Shown piece after piece: positions 39,869 through 47,725 of a DNA stretch of 64,000 nt. The notes below the pieces were generated by a model. That model was not told where the DNA came from. It saw only the letters and a program-made list of their open reading frames with translations, and did not search any database. Position 1 is the stretch's first letter. Every line of letters starts with the position of its first letter. The position numbers and the translations under genes are program-made. This DNA comes from Streptomyces sp. OR43 (GTDB taxonomy: Bacteria > Actinomycetota > Actinomycetes > Streptomycetales > Streptomycetaceae). The stretch covers positions 110,660 through 174,659 of the forward strand of contig NZ_RDBK01000043.1 in the NCBI RefSeq assembly GCF_008042275.1. Direction: 5' to 3'.

Positions 39869-40825
39869 TTAGCTGAGGTCCTTGATGACGCCGTGGTAGA
39901 TCTCGGGGCCGTACTCCAGACCGACCTCGCCGTACAGCTGCCACTTCTCCGACGCGCCGACCTTGGCGAGCTGCTCGGCGAACAGCAGGCCCTTGCCGGG
40001 GATCTCCAGCCACACCGGGGCGCAGACGGAGAGGTCGACGACAGCGACCTGTCCGGCCGGCATCCACCGGTTGAGCATCACGCCGAACGTCCCGAAGTCG
40101 GTGACCAGCGTGTCGACGGCGACGCCACCGATGTTGCGGGTCATCGTCGGCTGGTTCAGCGAGCCCGTGCCGTAGAGGTTGGACAGGTTGACCTTCTGGC
40201 CCGGGCCGGTCATGAAGACCGTGGAGTCCTGCGGGAGCTTCGCGCCGGCGGCGAACATCGCCGACAGCTGCGCGTCCATGATCGCCTTCGACAGGGCGCG
40301 CGGGGTGCCGCCGTTGGCGTTCACGTTGGTCGTGATCGCGGTGAGCAGGCCCCGGGTCTTGCGGGCCGTCGAGTTGTTCGCCGGCTTCACGTAGGACCCG
40401 GTCAGGAACGACAGCTCGACGTCCACGGCCATGGCTTCGAGCTCGGCCGTGATCTGCGCGGTCAGCTCGTCGTTGATCGGGTTGTCGTCGGCGCCGATGT
40501 TGATGCCGCCGTACATGCCGGTCGCGGCCTGCCGGGTGTAGGACACCTCGATGGCCGACTGGTGGATCTCCACCACGTTGGAGACGTTCGAGCGGGAGCG
40601 GGCCACGCCGGTCGGTGCGGCCGCGCCCTCGACGACCGCGTTGCCGGCGGTCGAGGCGCGGCGGTCGACGGTCTGCCACTCGAACTCGACGGACTTGGTC
40701 CGCTTGCCGCCGGACAGGCCGCCGATGGCCGCCAGGAACGGGGTCTCGGTGGGGGTGACGGTGTAGAGCTCACCGTGGTAGTTCGGCAGGTTATAGGTCG
40801 TGCCCTGCCCAGAAACTGCGCCCAT
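39869..40825 (-). CDS. Major capsid protein (HK97 fold, SU10/DUF5309-like)
   Basis: This 318-aa protein starts MGAVSGQGTTYNLPNYHGEL. The motif PTETPFLAAIGGLSGGKRTKSVEFEWQTVD is the N-arm of SU10-like capsid proteins. IHQSAIEVSYTRQAATGMYGG and ELTAQITAELEAMAVDVELSFLTG form the E-loop and spine helix. FMTGPGQKVNLSNLYGTGS and FGTFGVMLNRWMPAGQVAVVDLS are A-domain strands. No N-terminal delta domain is fused; the separate scaffold gene upstream supplies it. Confidence 0.9.
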   Translation of the reverse strand: MGAVSGQGTTYNLPNYHGELYTVTPTETPFLAAIGGLSGGKRTKSVEFEWQTVDRRASTAGNAVVEGAAAPTGVARSRSNVSNVVEIHQSAIEVSYTRQAATGMYGGINIGADDNPINDELTAQITAELEAMAVDVELSFLTGSYVKPANNSTARKTRGLLTAITTNVNANGGTPRALSKAIMDAQLSAMFAAGAKLPQDSTVFMTGPGQKVNLSNLYGTGSLNQPTMTRNIGGVAVDTLVTDFGTFGVMLNRWMPAGQVAVVDLSVCAPVWLEIPGKGLLFAEQLAKVGASEKWQLYGEVGLEYGPEIYHGVIKDLS

Positions 40826-40879
40826 GACGGGGTCCTCGCTTACGGAGTTGGGTGAGGGCGAGGCGGTCGGCCTGCCCTG

Positions 40880-41536
40880 CTACTTGGTCTGTTGGCTGAT
40901 CTCGCGGAGCTGCTGCGTTTTGAGCGCCAGCACGCGCTTGGTGTCGCCGCCGGCAACGGCTTCGTCGATGCGCTGGCCGAGGGTCGACGTACCGCCCGGC
41001 CTCGCCCCCTGAGAGGGGTCCGGCGCCGGAACCCGCGGGCCGGGTGCGGTGGCAGCCCAGTGCGGCTTGCGTTCCAGCAGGCCGTCCAGGGCGGCCTGAA
41101 TGGCGTCCCGGTCGATGCCGCCGTCCTCGGTGAGGAACTCGGCACCCTGAAGGGCGTCAACGGCGTCCTGCGGGTCCTGGAAGCGTCCGGCGGCCAACGC
41201 CTCCACCTTGGACGCGGTGGCGAGCCGGGTGGCTGCTGCTGCCCGTTCCTCGGCCTTCGTGGCACGCTCGACCAACTTCTCGGCCTCGGTCTTGTCGCGG
41301 TCCTCGAACTCCTGGATACGGGCGGCCTGCTCCTTGGACTGCCGCTCGGCCTCCTTCGCCCGGACCTTCCATTCCGCCAGCGCCTTCTCCCCGGCAGGAC
41401 CGAGGGGAACGTCGCCAGCGGGTTCACTGCCGGAAGGCTCGACCGTCACAGGCTCGACGGCGGGGTCGGAGGGCGCCGGCTGCTGCTGCGGGTTGCCCGC
41501 GGCCGGGTCGGCGTTCGGTTCGGTGGGGGTACTCAT
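40880..41536 (-). CDS. Capsid scaffolding protein
   Basis: This 218-aa acidic, helical protein starts at ATG 41536 (MSTPTEPNADPAAGNPQQQP). A disordered Pro/Glu-rich N-terminus precedes a long coiled-coil (LAEWKVRAKEAERQSKEQAARIQEFEDRDKTEAEKLVERATKAEERAAAA). The C-terminal part has a helix-turn-helix capsid-binding layout ending LGQRIDEAVAGGDTKRVLAL. This is the classic scaffold composition, and it sits directly before the capsid gene. Confidence 0.85.
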   Translation of the reverse strand: MSTPTEPNADPAAGNPQQQPAPSDPAVEPVTVEPSGSEPAGDVPLGPAGEKALAEWKVRAKEAERQSKEQAARIQEFEDRDKTEAEKLVERATKAEERAAAATRLATASKVEALAAGRFQDPQDAVDALQGAEFLTEDGGIDRDAIQAALDGLLERKPHWAATAPGPRVPAPDPSQGARPGGTSTLGQRIDEAVAGGDTKRVLALKTQQLREISQQTK

Positions 41537-41584
41537 CACGTGCTCCCGTTGCAGGAGTGGGACCCGTCGGCGTTGCACCGGGGA

Positions 41585-42619
41585 TCAGGTCAGGTAGCCG
41601 AAGCGCTTGAGCATGGCGATGGCTTCATCGCGGCTGGCCGCGCGTCGGAAGATTTCTTCGGGCATGAGCCGCGGTGTGCGGATGCGGAACGCGCGCCCGA
41701 CGTCCGCGGGGACTTCGCCGGCGTCGATGGCGCGCCGCCGCTCGACGTTGTAGTAGCGAGAGCCGCGCCGGGAGCCAACTCGGGTAGCTGAGACGCGGCC
41801 GTCGCCGATGCCTGCCTGGTACATGCCGCGTCGGGCGTTGATGACCTGGCCCATGTCGGCGCCCTCGCGAATGGCCCGGGCACTGGCCGCGCCGAAGACG
41901 CGTTCCTGTTCGGCCCTGGACAGGCCGTTGAAGTAGGCCCGGGGGTCGAGGAACCCGCGGCCGCCGGTGACGTCCGTTGTGGTGGGCCGCCGTCCGCTGC
42001 TGCGGGCGATCAGGGTGGTCGGCAGGTGAATGCAGTCGCACCGAGGGTGCCGCTGAAAGCCGCTGTTCCACCCGAACTCCTTGCCCGCCAGGATCACGCA
42101 CCGGGCACAAGCCGGAGGCTGAACGACCCGGACGTAGCCCTGGATGGTGCGCCGCCCTGCCATGCCCGACGCCACCGCTCCCCGGCCGGCGTCCGCAACT
42201 TGCGTTGCGGTGATCCGCAACGCGCTCGACAGTGCGCCGCGCGCCGCGTCCTCCATCGACTGGCCGGCCAGCATCCGCACCTTCCACCCGATGACCGGCT
42301 GGTAGAGCAGGGACAGCAGAGAGCGGCCGTCGGAGGCGATGCCGGCAAGCGCGGTGGGAACGACTCGGCCGGCGCCCGCCACCTCGGCGCCCTCGGCTGC
42401 CTGGATGGCGTCTAGGTACGCGTCTGCCATCGCCGCGGCCGCGATCTGCTCCGCGATGACTGCCTGCTCCAGCGAGGGGGCGATCTGCTCCCACGACCCG
42501 CTGATGTCGCCCCGGTCGATGCTGCGCCACAGGGTCTGTACACGGTTCACGGCCCGGCGAGCCGCGCGCTGCTGGCGCCGGTAGTGGTCGAGCGCGATCG
42601 TCCGGGTGTCCGTGGCCAC
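41585..42619 (-). CDS. Minor head protein, MuF/VG15-like
   Basis: This 344-aa protein has a helical N-terminus (LDHYRRQQRAARRAVNRVQTLWR) that would sit at the portal. A C-terminal MuF-type domain carries conserved Cys/His residues: PPACARCVILAGKEFGWNSGFQRHPRCDC, then the segment LSRAEQERVFGAASARAIREGADMGQVINARRGM. This layout fits VG15/MuF proteins, thought to guide head assembly and sometimes to act as capsid maturation proteases. No protease triad is certain here. It lies between portal and scaffold, the standard place. Confidence 0.8.
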   Translation of the reverse strand: MATDTRTIALDHYRRQQRAARRAVNRVQTLWRSIDRGDISGSWEQIAPSLEQAVIAEQIAAAAMADAYLDAIQAAEGAEVAGAGRVVPTALAGIASDGRSLLSLLYQPVIGWKVRMLAGQSMEDAARGALSSALRITATQVADAGRGAVASGMAGRRTIQGYVRVVQPPACARCVILAGKEFGWNSGFQRHPRCDCIHLPTTLIARSSGRRPTTTDVTGGRGFLDPRAYFNGLSRAEQERVFGAASARAIREGADMGQVINARRGMYQAGIGDGRVSATRVGSRRGSRYYNVERRRAIDAGEVPADVGRAFRIRTPRLMPEEIFRRAASRDEAIAMLKRFGYLT

Positions 42620-42621
42620 GG

Positions 42622-44031
42622 CTACTCCCGCAGCTGCGGAGCAGGCAGGGCCGGGGTGGGCTTGGGCCCGTACTCGGCCGCCAGGTCGCCGCCGATCGCC
42701 CGGTCGAGGGCGTCACCGTCCATCTGCCGCATCCGCTGCCGTTGCGCGGCGGTGTAGCCGAGGTCCTCGCGGGCCTGCTCAATCGGCAGGATGCCGACCT
42801 GGACGAGCTTCACGCTGGCATCAGCCATCTGCGCGAACGTGGGTGTGGCCGGGTTGCGCCACAGGGTCTCCAGCGCACGGGCCCGGGGGTCCCACTCGCC
42901 GTCCCGGATCCGCAGCACCAGGCGCATGGCGTCCTCGTAGGAACCACCCCATGCACGCTGCTTGCGCTCGGCACGCTTCACCAGGCGCGTCTCCGAGGAG
43001 CGGATCGCGTCGGCGGACGGCGGGCTGTCCGTGGCCAGGCCCAGGAAGTGCGGCGGCATCCCGGACAGCGAAGCGGTGAGCCGGGCCAGCTGGTTCAGGG
43101 TGTTGTGGAAGTTGCTGAGCTGGGCTTCGGGGAACTGGATGACGTCGGCACCGTCGCCGTCGACTCCGGTCTTGCGGTTCTTGGACGTCGCCCACATCCG
43201 GCCGGCGATCCTCGACCACATCGAGACGGCGTTGCCGTCCTCGTCCTGGAAGTCCTCTTCGCCGACACCGAACGCAACCCGGCGGGGCATCGCGTGGTAC
43301 TCGGCGGAGACCATCATGTCCGTCGCGATCTTGCACGCGGCGTCTGACAGCGGGATCACGTCAGCGAGCTCGGACACACCGCCGGGACTGAGCAGCCGGG
43401 GCCGGTTCACGAGCGGTACGACGGGCGGAACCTCCAGCCCGTGCTCGTCCCGGTCGGTCTCCGCCCAACTCCCCGGCGCCGTCTGCCTGTAGAAGTGCGT
43501 CACGCCCGGCACGTAGAGCGTCGCGCACTGCTCGGTGACGGCCGCCGTGATGGGGTCCTGCTCGTGGTACCGCTTGAGCGCCGAACGGACCGTGCGGGTG
43601 CGCGGGTCCCAGTCGACGACCATCTGCAGCGGCGATTCCACCGTCACCAGTGGCGTGTCGGGGTCCTTCTCGTTCGTGCCGGCGACCAGGAACGCGCGCC
43701 GCATTGTCAGGGCGTCCACGTGCCCCTGCTGCGTGGCCTCGTCCATGCCGTTCGCCTGCCAGATCTTCCACAGTTCATCCGCGGCGGCCTCGTCGTCGGC
43801 GTAACGGAACCCCTCGACGTCCAGGCGTTCCTCAATCGCATCGACGACCAGGCGCGGCCAGTTGATGACGACCTGCTTCAGCTGGTCGCCCAGCTCCTCA
43901 AGGAGATCGGGGTGGATGTACGTGAGGGGCTGCTGCCCCTCGTAGTACCGGTTCAGCTCCTCAAGGCTGGGCTTCTGCGCTTCGTGGACGCGGGCCAGGT
44001 AGGCAACCCAGTCGTCGGGTGTGCGGTCCAT
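42622..44031 (-). CDS. Portal protein (SPP1 gp6-like)
   Basis: This 469-aa protein matches SPP1-type portals. An N-terminal YYEGQQPLTYI and VINWPRLVVDAIEERLDVEGFRY precede the wing. The stem helices lie around ALKRYHEQDPITAAV and VIPLSDAACKIATDMMVSAEYHAMPRRVAFG. The crown segment LSNFHNTLNQLARLTASLSGMPPHFLGLATDSPPSADAIRSSETRLVKRAERKQ is a hallmark of the family. Portals form the dodecameric DNA entry ring. The gene is 7 bp after the terminase stop. Confidence 0.93.
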   Translation of the reverse strand: MDRTPDDWVAYLARVHEAQKPSLEELNRYYEGQQPLTYIHPDLLEELGDQLKQVVINWPRLVVDAIEERLDVEGFRYADDEAAADELWKIWQANGMDEATQQGHVDALTMRRAFLVAGTNEKDPDTPLVTVESPLQMVVDWDPRTRTVRSALKRYHEQDPITAAVTEQCATLYVPGVTHFYRQTAPGSWAETDRDEHGLEVPPVVPLVNRPRLLSPGGVSELADVIPLSDAACKIATDMMVSAEYHAMPRRVAFGVGEEDFQDEDGNAVSMWSRIAGRMWATSKNRKTGVDGDGADVIQFPEAQLSNFHNTLNQLARLTASLSGMPPHFLGLATDSPPSADAIRSSETRLVKRAERKQRAWGGSYEDAMRLVLRIRDGEWDPRARALETLWRNPATPTFAQMADASVKLVQVGILPIEQAREDLGYTAAQRQRMRQMDGDALDRAIGGDLAAEYGPKPTPALPAPQLRE

Positions 44032-44038
44032 CAGCGCA

Positions 44039-45682
44039 TCACCTCCTGGTCCTCATCACGATCATTCGTCCGGGCTTCCTGGGCTTGGCCTGGCCGGCGC
44101 TGATCGCGTTCCGGGCGGCTTCGTGCGTAAGGACCGACACCACGGCAAGGTCGATCTTCTGGTGGTCGTTCGGCTTGCCGAGGATGTACCGCCGTGCCGG
44201 GCGGGCCTTCTTGCGGGCGTTGCGCATATGGATGGACGTCGTCTCGCATCCGTCATGGCGAAAGGTGGTGTCCTTCTTCGTGACGTCCGTGAGCAGCTGC
44301 TCGCACGCGGCGTGCATCTGCACGATCCGATAGGTCTCCCACCTGCTCACACGCTTCTCGCCATACCGGGCCTGCCAGGCAGCAATCTCGCTGGGCCAGT
44401 ACGGCGGGTCCGCATACATGCGGACGACGTCGTAGCGGTCCATGAGCTCGTCCACCGCGGCGTCGACCTCAAGGCGCGGGACCTGCCCGTCCCACTCGGC
44501 CGGGTCCCAGACACAGGGCCGGTTGTCGGGGCCGTAGGTGGGGGTGAACTGGTAACCGTCCAGGGTCTCGGCCCTGATGCCGGTCCAGTCGTCCACGTCC
44601 GAGCCGTCGAAGCCGAGCACCAGCCGCGTGCCGGCGGGCACCTCCTGGGGGGCGAGGCGGGCATCCCAGCGGTCTTGCTGCAGCCAGGTCCCCATACCGG
44701 CCGTGATCCGGTTGCCGTAGAAGCGCTCTGCCTCTGCGGGCTCCTTCTCCATCAGCTCGGCGGCGTCGCCCTCGATGGCATCCAGGTCGACGTGATGACT
44801 GCCCTGGTAGACAGCGGTGTGGATGCGGCGCCGCTCGGACTTCTTGGAGTAGTCCAAGTCCTTTGGCGGCAGCCGGTGGTAGCGGTAGACGTCCTTGACC
44901 TTCGTCTCGGCCGTCTTCTGCGCCACCGAGTTCTCAGTGGGATCCCAGGCGTTCGTCTGTTCCAGGGAGCGCCCGGACATGCCGCCCAGGCCGCGCCGCT
45001 GGGTGGTCGCGACCTTGGTCATGCCGTTGCCGTCGTCCCAGATGCCGGTCTCGTCCTGCGCGACGAACGTGACCGGGTTGCCCAGTCGGCTCTGTGCGCT
45101 GGCCGTGACGACGTCGATGCGCCCGTCATTCGGCAGGCGGATGAACTGCTCGCCCACCTTCATGATCTCGGAGAGCGGCCCGTTGCGGATCATCTCCTGC
45201 AGCGGGCGATAGGTGTTGTCGGTCTGGTCCTCGGATGTCGCCGTGATCTGGATGAGCGGCTTGTTCCACGGCCGGCCCATCGGCTCGCCTGGCTCGTACT
45301 CATACACCCAGCCGCATCCGCACCGGTGGTCGGAGCAGCGGAACCGCTCCCCACCCCGCGCAAAGCCGTTGAACAGCACCGGCCCGACACCCTCGGCCGC
45401 GACGATGGACGCCGCCCAGGGGCCCTTGCCCGACTTCTGCGGGGCCACCGCCTGAACACGGCGGTAGAAGAAAGCAGTCGACAGCTTCCCCAGCTCGGCG
45501 GCCGGCTTGACCCGGTAGAGGTTGGCGGTGATGCGGAGCTGCCAGTCGTACATCTCGAACGGGCGCGGCGTGCTGTCGAGGCCGCCCACCGACTGGAGCC
45601 GGCAGTGCCTGGTGATCCAGTCCGGAACGACGAACAGCGTCGGGAAGTCGAGAGACCAGGTGCCGTCGTCAGCCGCTACCAC
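44039..45682 (-). CDS. Terminase large subunit
   Basis: This 547-aa packaging motor starts at GTG 45682. The Walker A variant APQKSGKG is at residues 80-87, with a deviant QKSGKG core as in many actinophages. Walker B VTFVAQDE lies at 204-211 with acidic D210/E211. The C-terminal RNase H-like nuclease shows LVLGFDGSDVDDWTG and the late DHQKIDLAVVSVLTHEA. It overlaps the small subunit by 14 bp. It pumps DNA into the prohead and makes the terminal cuts. Confidence 0.92.
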   Translation of the reverse strand: MVAADDGTWSLDFPTLFVVPDWITRHCRLQSVGGLDSTPRPFEMYDWQLRITANLYRVKPAAELGKLSTAFFYRRVQAVAPQKSGKGPWAASIVAAEGVGPVLFNGFARGGERFRCSDHRCGCGWVYEYEPGEPMGRPWNKPLIQITATSEDQTDNTYRPLQEMIRNGPLSEIMKVGEQFIRLPNDGRIDVVTASAQSRLGNPVTFVAQDETGIWDDGNGMTKVATTQRRGLGGMSGRSLEQTNAWDPTENSVAQKTAETKVKDVYRYHRLPPKDLDYSKKSERRRIHTAVYQGSHHVDLDAIEGDAAELMEKEPAEAERFYGNRITAGMGTWLQQDRWDARLAPQEVPAGTRLVLGFDGSDVDDWTGIRAETLDGYQFTPTYGPDNRPCVWDPAEWDGQVPRLEVDAAVDELMDRYDVVRMYADPPYWPSEIAAWQARYGEKRVSRWETYRIVQMHAACEQLLTDVTKKDTTFRHDGCETTSIHMRNARKKARPARRYILGKPNDHQKIDLAVVSVLTHEAARNAISAGQAKPRKPGRMIVMRTRR

Positions 45683-46142
45683 CGGAGACCGCCCTCAGCC
45701 TGGCACGTGCCGAGGTCGGCGAGATATCCGGAACGGCTCCAGGCGCGGCCGGCGTCTCGTCCTGCTCGCTGCCCCGGTCGATGCGCCACCGGTTGGCGCG
45801 CATCCCTGGTGTCGTCAGGCCGAGGGAGTCGGCCATCTGCCGGACCAAAGTCGTCAGCACGGCGGCAGCACCTCGCTCCTCTGCCTCGACCAGGCGCCGG
45901 ACGTACAGGGCGACTTCCACCTCTTGGCCGTACCGCTCCCAGACCAGAGCCTGGGGCTTGGCCCAGAGGTCTTCCCATAGATCCTCTTCGCGTTCCGCCT
46001 GCGCGGTCAGTGGCCAGTCGGGCGTTGCGCCCTGGCGGCCTTCTGCGGGCAGGATCGTCCACTCGCCGGCGTCCCGGTCGCGCCGGAGCGCGGTGGGGTC
46101 GGGGGCCGGACCGGACCGGGTTCTTGCTCCACCCTTGGGCAT
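45669..46142 (-). CDS. Terminase small subunit-like protein
   Basis: This 157-aa protein starts at ATG 46142 (MPKGGARTRSGPAPDPTALR), a lead-in typical of P27-type small terminases in actinophages. The central PDWPLTAQAEREEDLWEDLWAKPQALVWERYGQEVEVALYVRRL, then SLGLTTPGMRANRWRI, agrees with that family: helices for oligomerisation followed by a C-terminal tail. It would recognise the packaging site in phage DNA. Position directly before the large subunit supports it. Confidence 0.8.
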   Translation of the reverse strand: MPKGGARTRSGPAPDPTALRRDRDAGEWTILPAEGRQGATPDWPLTAQAEREEDLWEDLWAKPQALVWERYGQEVEVALYVRRLVEAEERGAAAVLTTLVRQMADSLGLTTPGMRANRWRIDRGSEQDETPAAPGAVPDISPTSARARLRAVSGGSG

Positions 46143-46335
46143 ATCGATCACTCCAACTAGGCCGCGTTGCGCGGCAGAGTCGCCGTCACCTTGCGTGACA
46201 GCGGGCATGATCAGCGGGGCGTCAGACCAAGATCAGCGCGAGTTCTGAACCCGGCAAACCTGGGAGCCACCTCCCCGGCGGTCCGTCTGGTGATCTTGCT
46301 CGGGGTCCCTCCCCCGGGGTGATCATCAGCCGGCC
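46143..46335. other. Intergenic repeat-rich region beside terminase, cos candidate
   Basis: In this 193-bp gap (and the first bases of the next gene, to 46353) GATC occurs six times, at 46209, 46231, 46292, 46321, 46341 and 46350. Four are part of tGATCA(g/t)c-like elements. Terminase binding and cutting sites often lie directly beside the small-subunit gene in phages with an adjacent HNH gene. No cohesive-end sequence can be read. Confidence 0.35.
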
Positions 46336-46683
46336 TCACTGATCGTGACGATCAGCCAGACCGTCCAATCCTTCGTAGCTGGCAAGCGGCCCGACCAGGG
46401 GAGCTGTCCGGGGGATGGTCCAGGCGCTGGACGGATCGGCGGGGTCCGTCATGATGCGTCCCTGGTCGTCGCGCTGGAACTCTGCGTAGACGATGACCGT
46501 GCGCCGGCCTCGCTTCTCCACCGTCAGCCCAGGTGAGGCCGCTACGTCCTCGGGGGCCAGGCCGTTGTCCTTGGCCCACGCGCAGAGTGCCGCACGCTGC
46601 TCGGCCACGTCGTCCGCGGTGATGGTGGCCAGCACGCGCCTGGTCGGCGTCTTGGCGCCCTTGCTGTCCTTCGCCTGTGGCAT
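46336..46683 (-). CDS. Phage protein of unknown function, 115 aa
   Basis: MPQAKDSKGAKTPTRRVLAT opens a protein with a short alpha/beta core (DVAEQRAALCAWAKDNGLAPEDVAASPGLTVEKRGRRTVIVYAEFQRDDQGRIM). The helix followed by KRGRRTVIVYAEF could be a small nucleic-acid-binding unit. It shares a TGATG junction with its upstream neighbour, so it belongs to the small-gene operon between the HNH gene and terminase. No family recognised. Confidence 0.7.
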   Translation of the reverse strand: MPQAKDSKGAKTPTRRVLATITADDVAEQRAALCAWAKDNGLAPEDVAASPGLTVEKRGRRTVIVYAEFQRDDQGRIMTDPADPSSAWTIPRTAPLVGPLASYEGLDGLADRHDQ

Positions 46684-46898
46684 CAGGTGCCGTCCGGGAT
46701 CTCGACGAGGTAGTGGCCGGGCTCGGCGTCACTGTCGCCCGTGGCGACCCATTCACAGCGCAGCTCGTGGTCGTTGGCGGTGATGTACTGCCCGCTGTAT
46801 CCGCCGACCTGTACGCCTGTCTCGCGGGCGGTCGTGGCCAGCTGGTCGAGGGCGTCGGCCAGGTTGCGTAGGTCGGTGGCGCTCATGCTGGTGCTCAC
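46683..46898 (-). CDS. Phage protein of unknown function, 71 aa
   Basis: Starts at GTG 46898, which overlaps the upstream stop as GTGA; an internal ATG at 46886 is the alternative. The protein reads VSTSMSATDLRNLADALDQL, then a beta-rich half with HELRCEWVATGDSDAEPGHYLVEIP. It is acidic and soluble. Small proteins of this kind accompany terminase genes in many phages without known function. Confidence 0.65.
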   Translation of the reverse strand: MSTSMSATDLRNLADALDQLATTARETGVQVGGYSGQYITANDHELRCEWVATGDSDAEPGHYLVEIPDGT

Positions 46899-47134
46899 CG
46901 GTTCCACCTCGCGCTGTTCTGTGCGTGGCCGATGGACACGACAGTCAGGGGTACGGGCAGGGGCAGGGGCGGGGCCAGGGGGGAGCGGCCGGTGAACGTG
47001 AGCGGCACGTGCGTGACAGCCTGCTCGCCAACTCGGAAGCCCTGCTGAACAAGGTGGGCTTCGACGTCTGCAATGTGCTGGCGGGACAGCAGCCCGATGA
47101 AGCTGTCGTTCATAGTCAGCTGGCTGTCGCTCAT
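46895..47134 (-). CDS. Phage protein of unknown function, 79 aa
   Basis: The start chosen is ATG 47134 because AGGAGG lies 9 bp upstream; ATG 47143 immediately abuts that site. MSDSQLTMNDSFIGLLSRQH, then VEAHLVQQGFRVGEQAVTHVPLTFTG, gives a helix plus beta strands and a proline-rich segment (PLAPPLPLPVPL). The ATG overlaps the HNH stop by 4 bp. No domain assigned. Confidence 0.65.
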   Translation of the reverse strand: MSDSQLTMNDSFIGLLSRQHIADVEAHLVQQGFRVGEQAVTHVPLTFTGRSPLAPPLPLPVPLTVVSIGHAQNSARWNR

Positions 47135-47517
47135 CGGTTCCATCCTCCTGGTTGGTTCGCCGCTGTCTCGCTGCTGTGGCAGGGCGGGCAGAGGCCGCGG
47201 CCGTGCTGGGGGTCGTTGGGGTCCAGGCCTTGCGCGGTGAGTTCGCGCCGGCTGCGTGGCCAGTGGTCGGCGTGGACGGAGGGCTGGCCGCAGGGGACAG
47301 CGTGACCGTGAGACGGATCGGTGCAAGCACAGTTGGGGTCGCGGGCGAGAACGGCGGGGCGGAAGCGGGTTCGGTGTTGTCCGCCGTATCCGCGTTGCTG
47401 TGCGGTGCCGCGCTTGCGCTCGGCCTCGCGCCGGTGCTCGGTGCAGCGGCTGCCCTGGTCGGTGTACTCAGGGCAGCCGGGGTTGGAGCACACCCGCCAG
47501 CCTGCTCGTCTGGCCAT
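47131..47517 (-). CDS. HNH endonuclease
   Basis: This 128-aa protein starts at ATG 47517 (MARRAGWRVCSNPGCPEYTD). The HNH core is visible: VHADHWPRSR with His82, Asp84 and His85 (ADH motif), Asn101 and the terminal CPPCHSSETA with His114. Cys pairs near residues 10-15, 64-76 and 110-113 can bind zinc. Free-standing HNH proteins next to terminase are common in cos phages and are needed for specific genome cutting with TerL. That role is the family expectation. Confidence 0.88.
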   Translation of the reverse strand: MARRAGWRVCSNPGCPEYTDQGSRCTEHRREAERKRGTAQQRGYGGQHRTRFRPAVLARDPNCACTDPSHGHAVPCGQPSVHADHWPRSRRELTAQGLDPNDPQHGRGLCPPCHSSETAANQPGGWNR

Positions 47518-47563
47518 GGGGCACCTCGACTCTGTACGGTGTCGCGCCTTGGGGGTGGTGGGC

Positions 47564-47725
47564 GTGAAGCGAGTGACTGTTCCGGTGGGCCTGGTCACGG
47601 CTGGCTTGGTCGTGGCGATCGGCTGCCGTGTGGCCGGCTGGCTGCCTGGCGTGGTGCTGGGCGCCGCGGTCGTCCTGGTGGGCCTGGTCCTGGAGTGGAG
47701 CGAGCGCGGGAAGCGCACGCGCTGA
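47564..47725 (+). CDS. Small two-helix membrane protein, 53 aa, opposite strand
   Basis: GTG 47564 opens a 53-codon frame: VKRVTVPVGLVTAGLVVAIG, then CRVAGWLPGVVLGAAVVLVGLVLEWSERGKRTR. Two strongly hydrophobic helices, positive ends and good third-position GC bias suggest a real membrane protein. It is one of very few rightward genes in the leftward part and ends one base before the tail-fibre gene on the other strand. A lysogen-expressed protein (exclusion or holin-like) is conceivable. Not recognised. Confidence 0.5.
   Translation: MKRVTVPVGLVTAGLVVAIGCRVAGWLPGVVLGAAVVLVGLVLEWSERGKRTR

Noticed and set aside
44021..46198. Plus-strand open frame (725 codons) opposite the terminase genes
   Set aside because: Antisense shadow of TerL/TerS; no domains and improbable composition.
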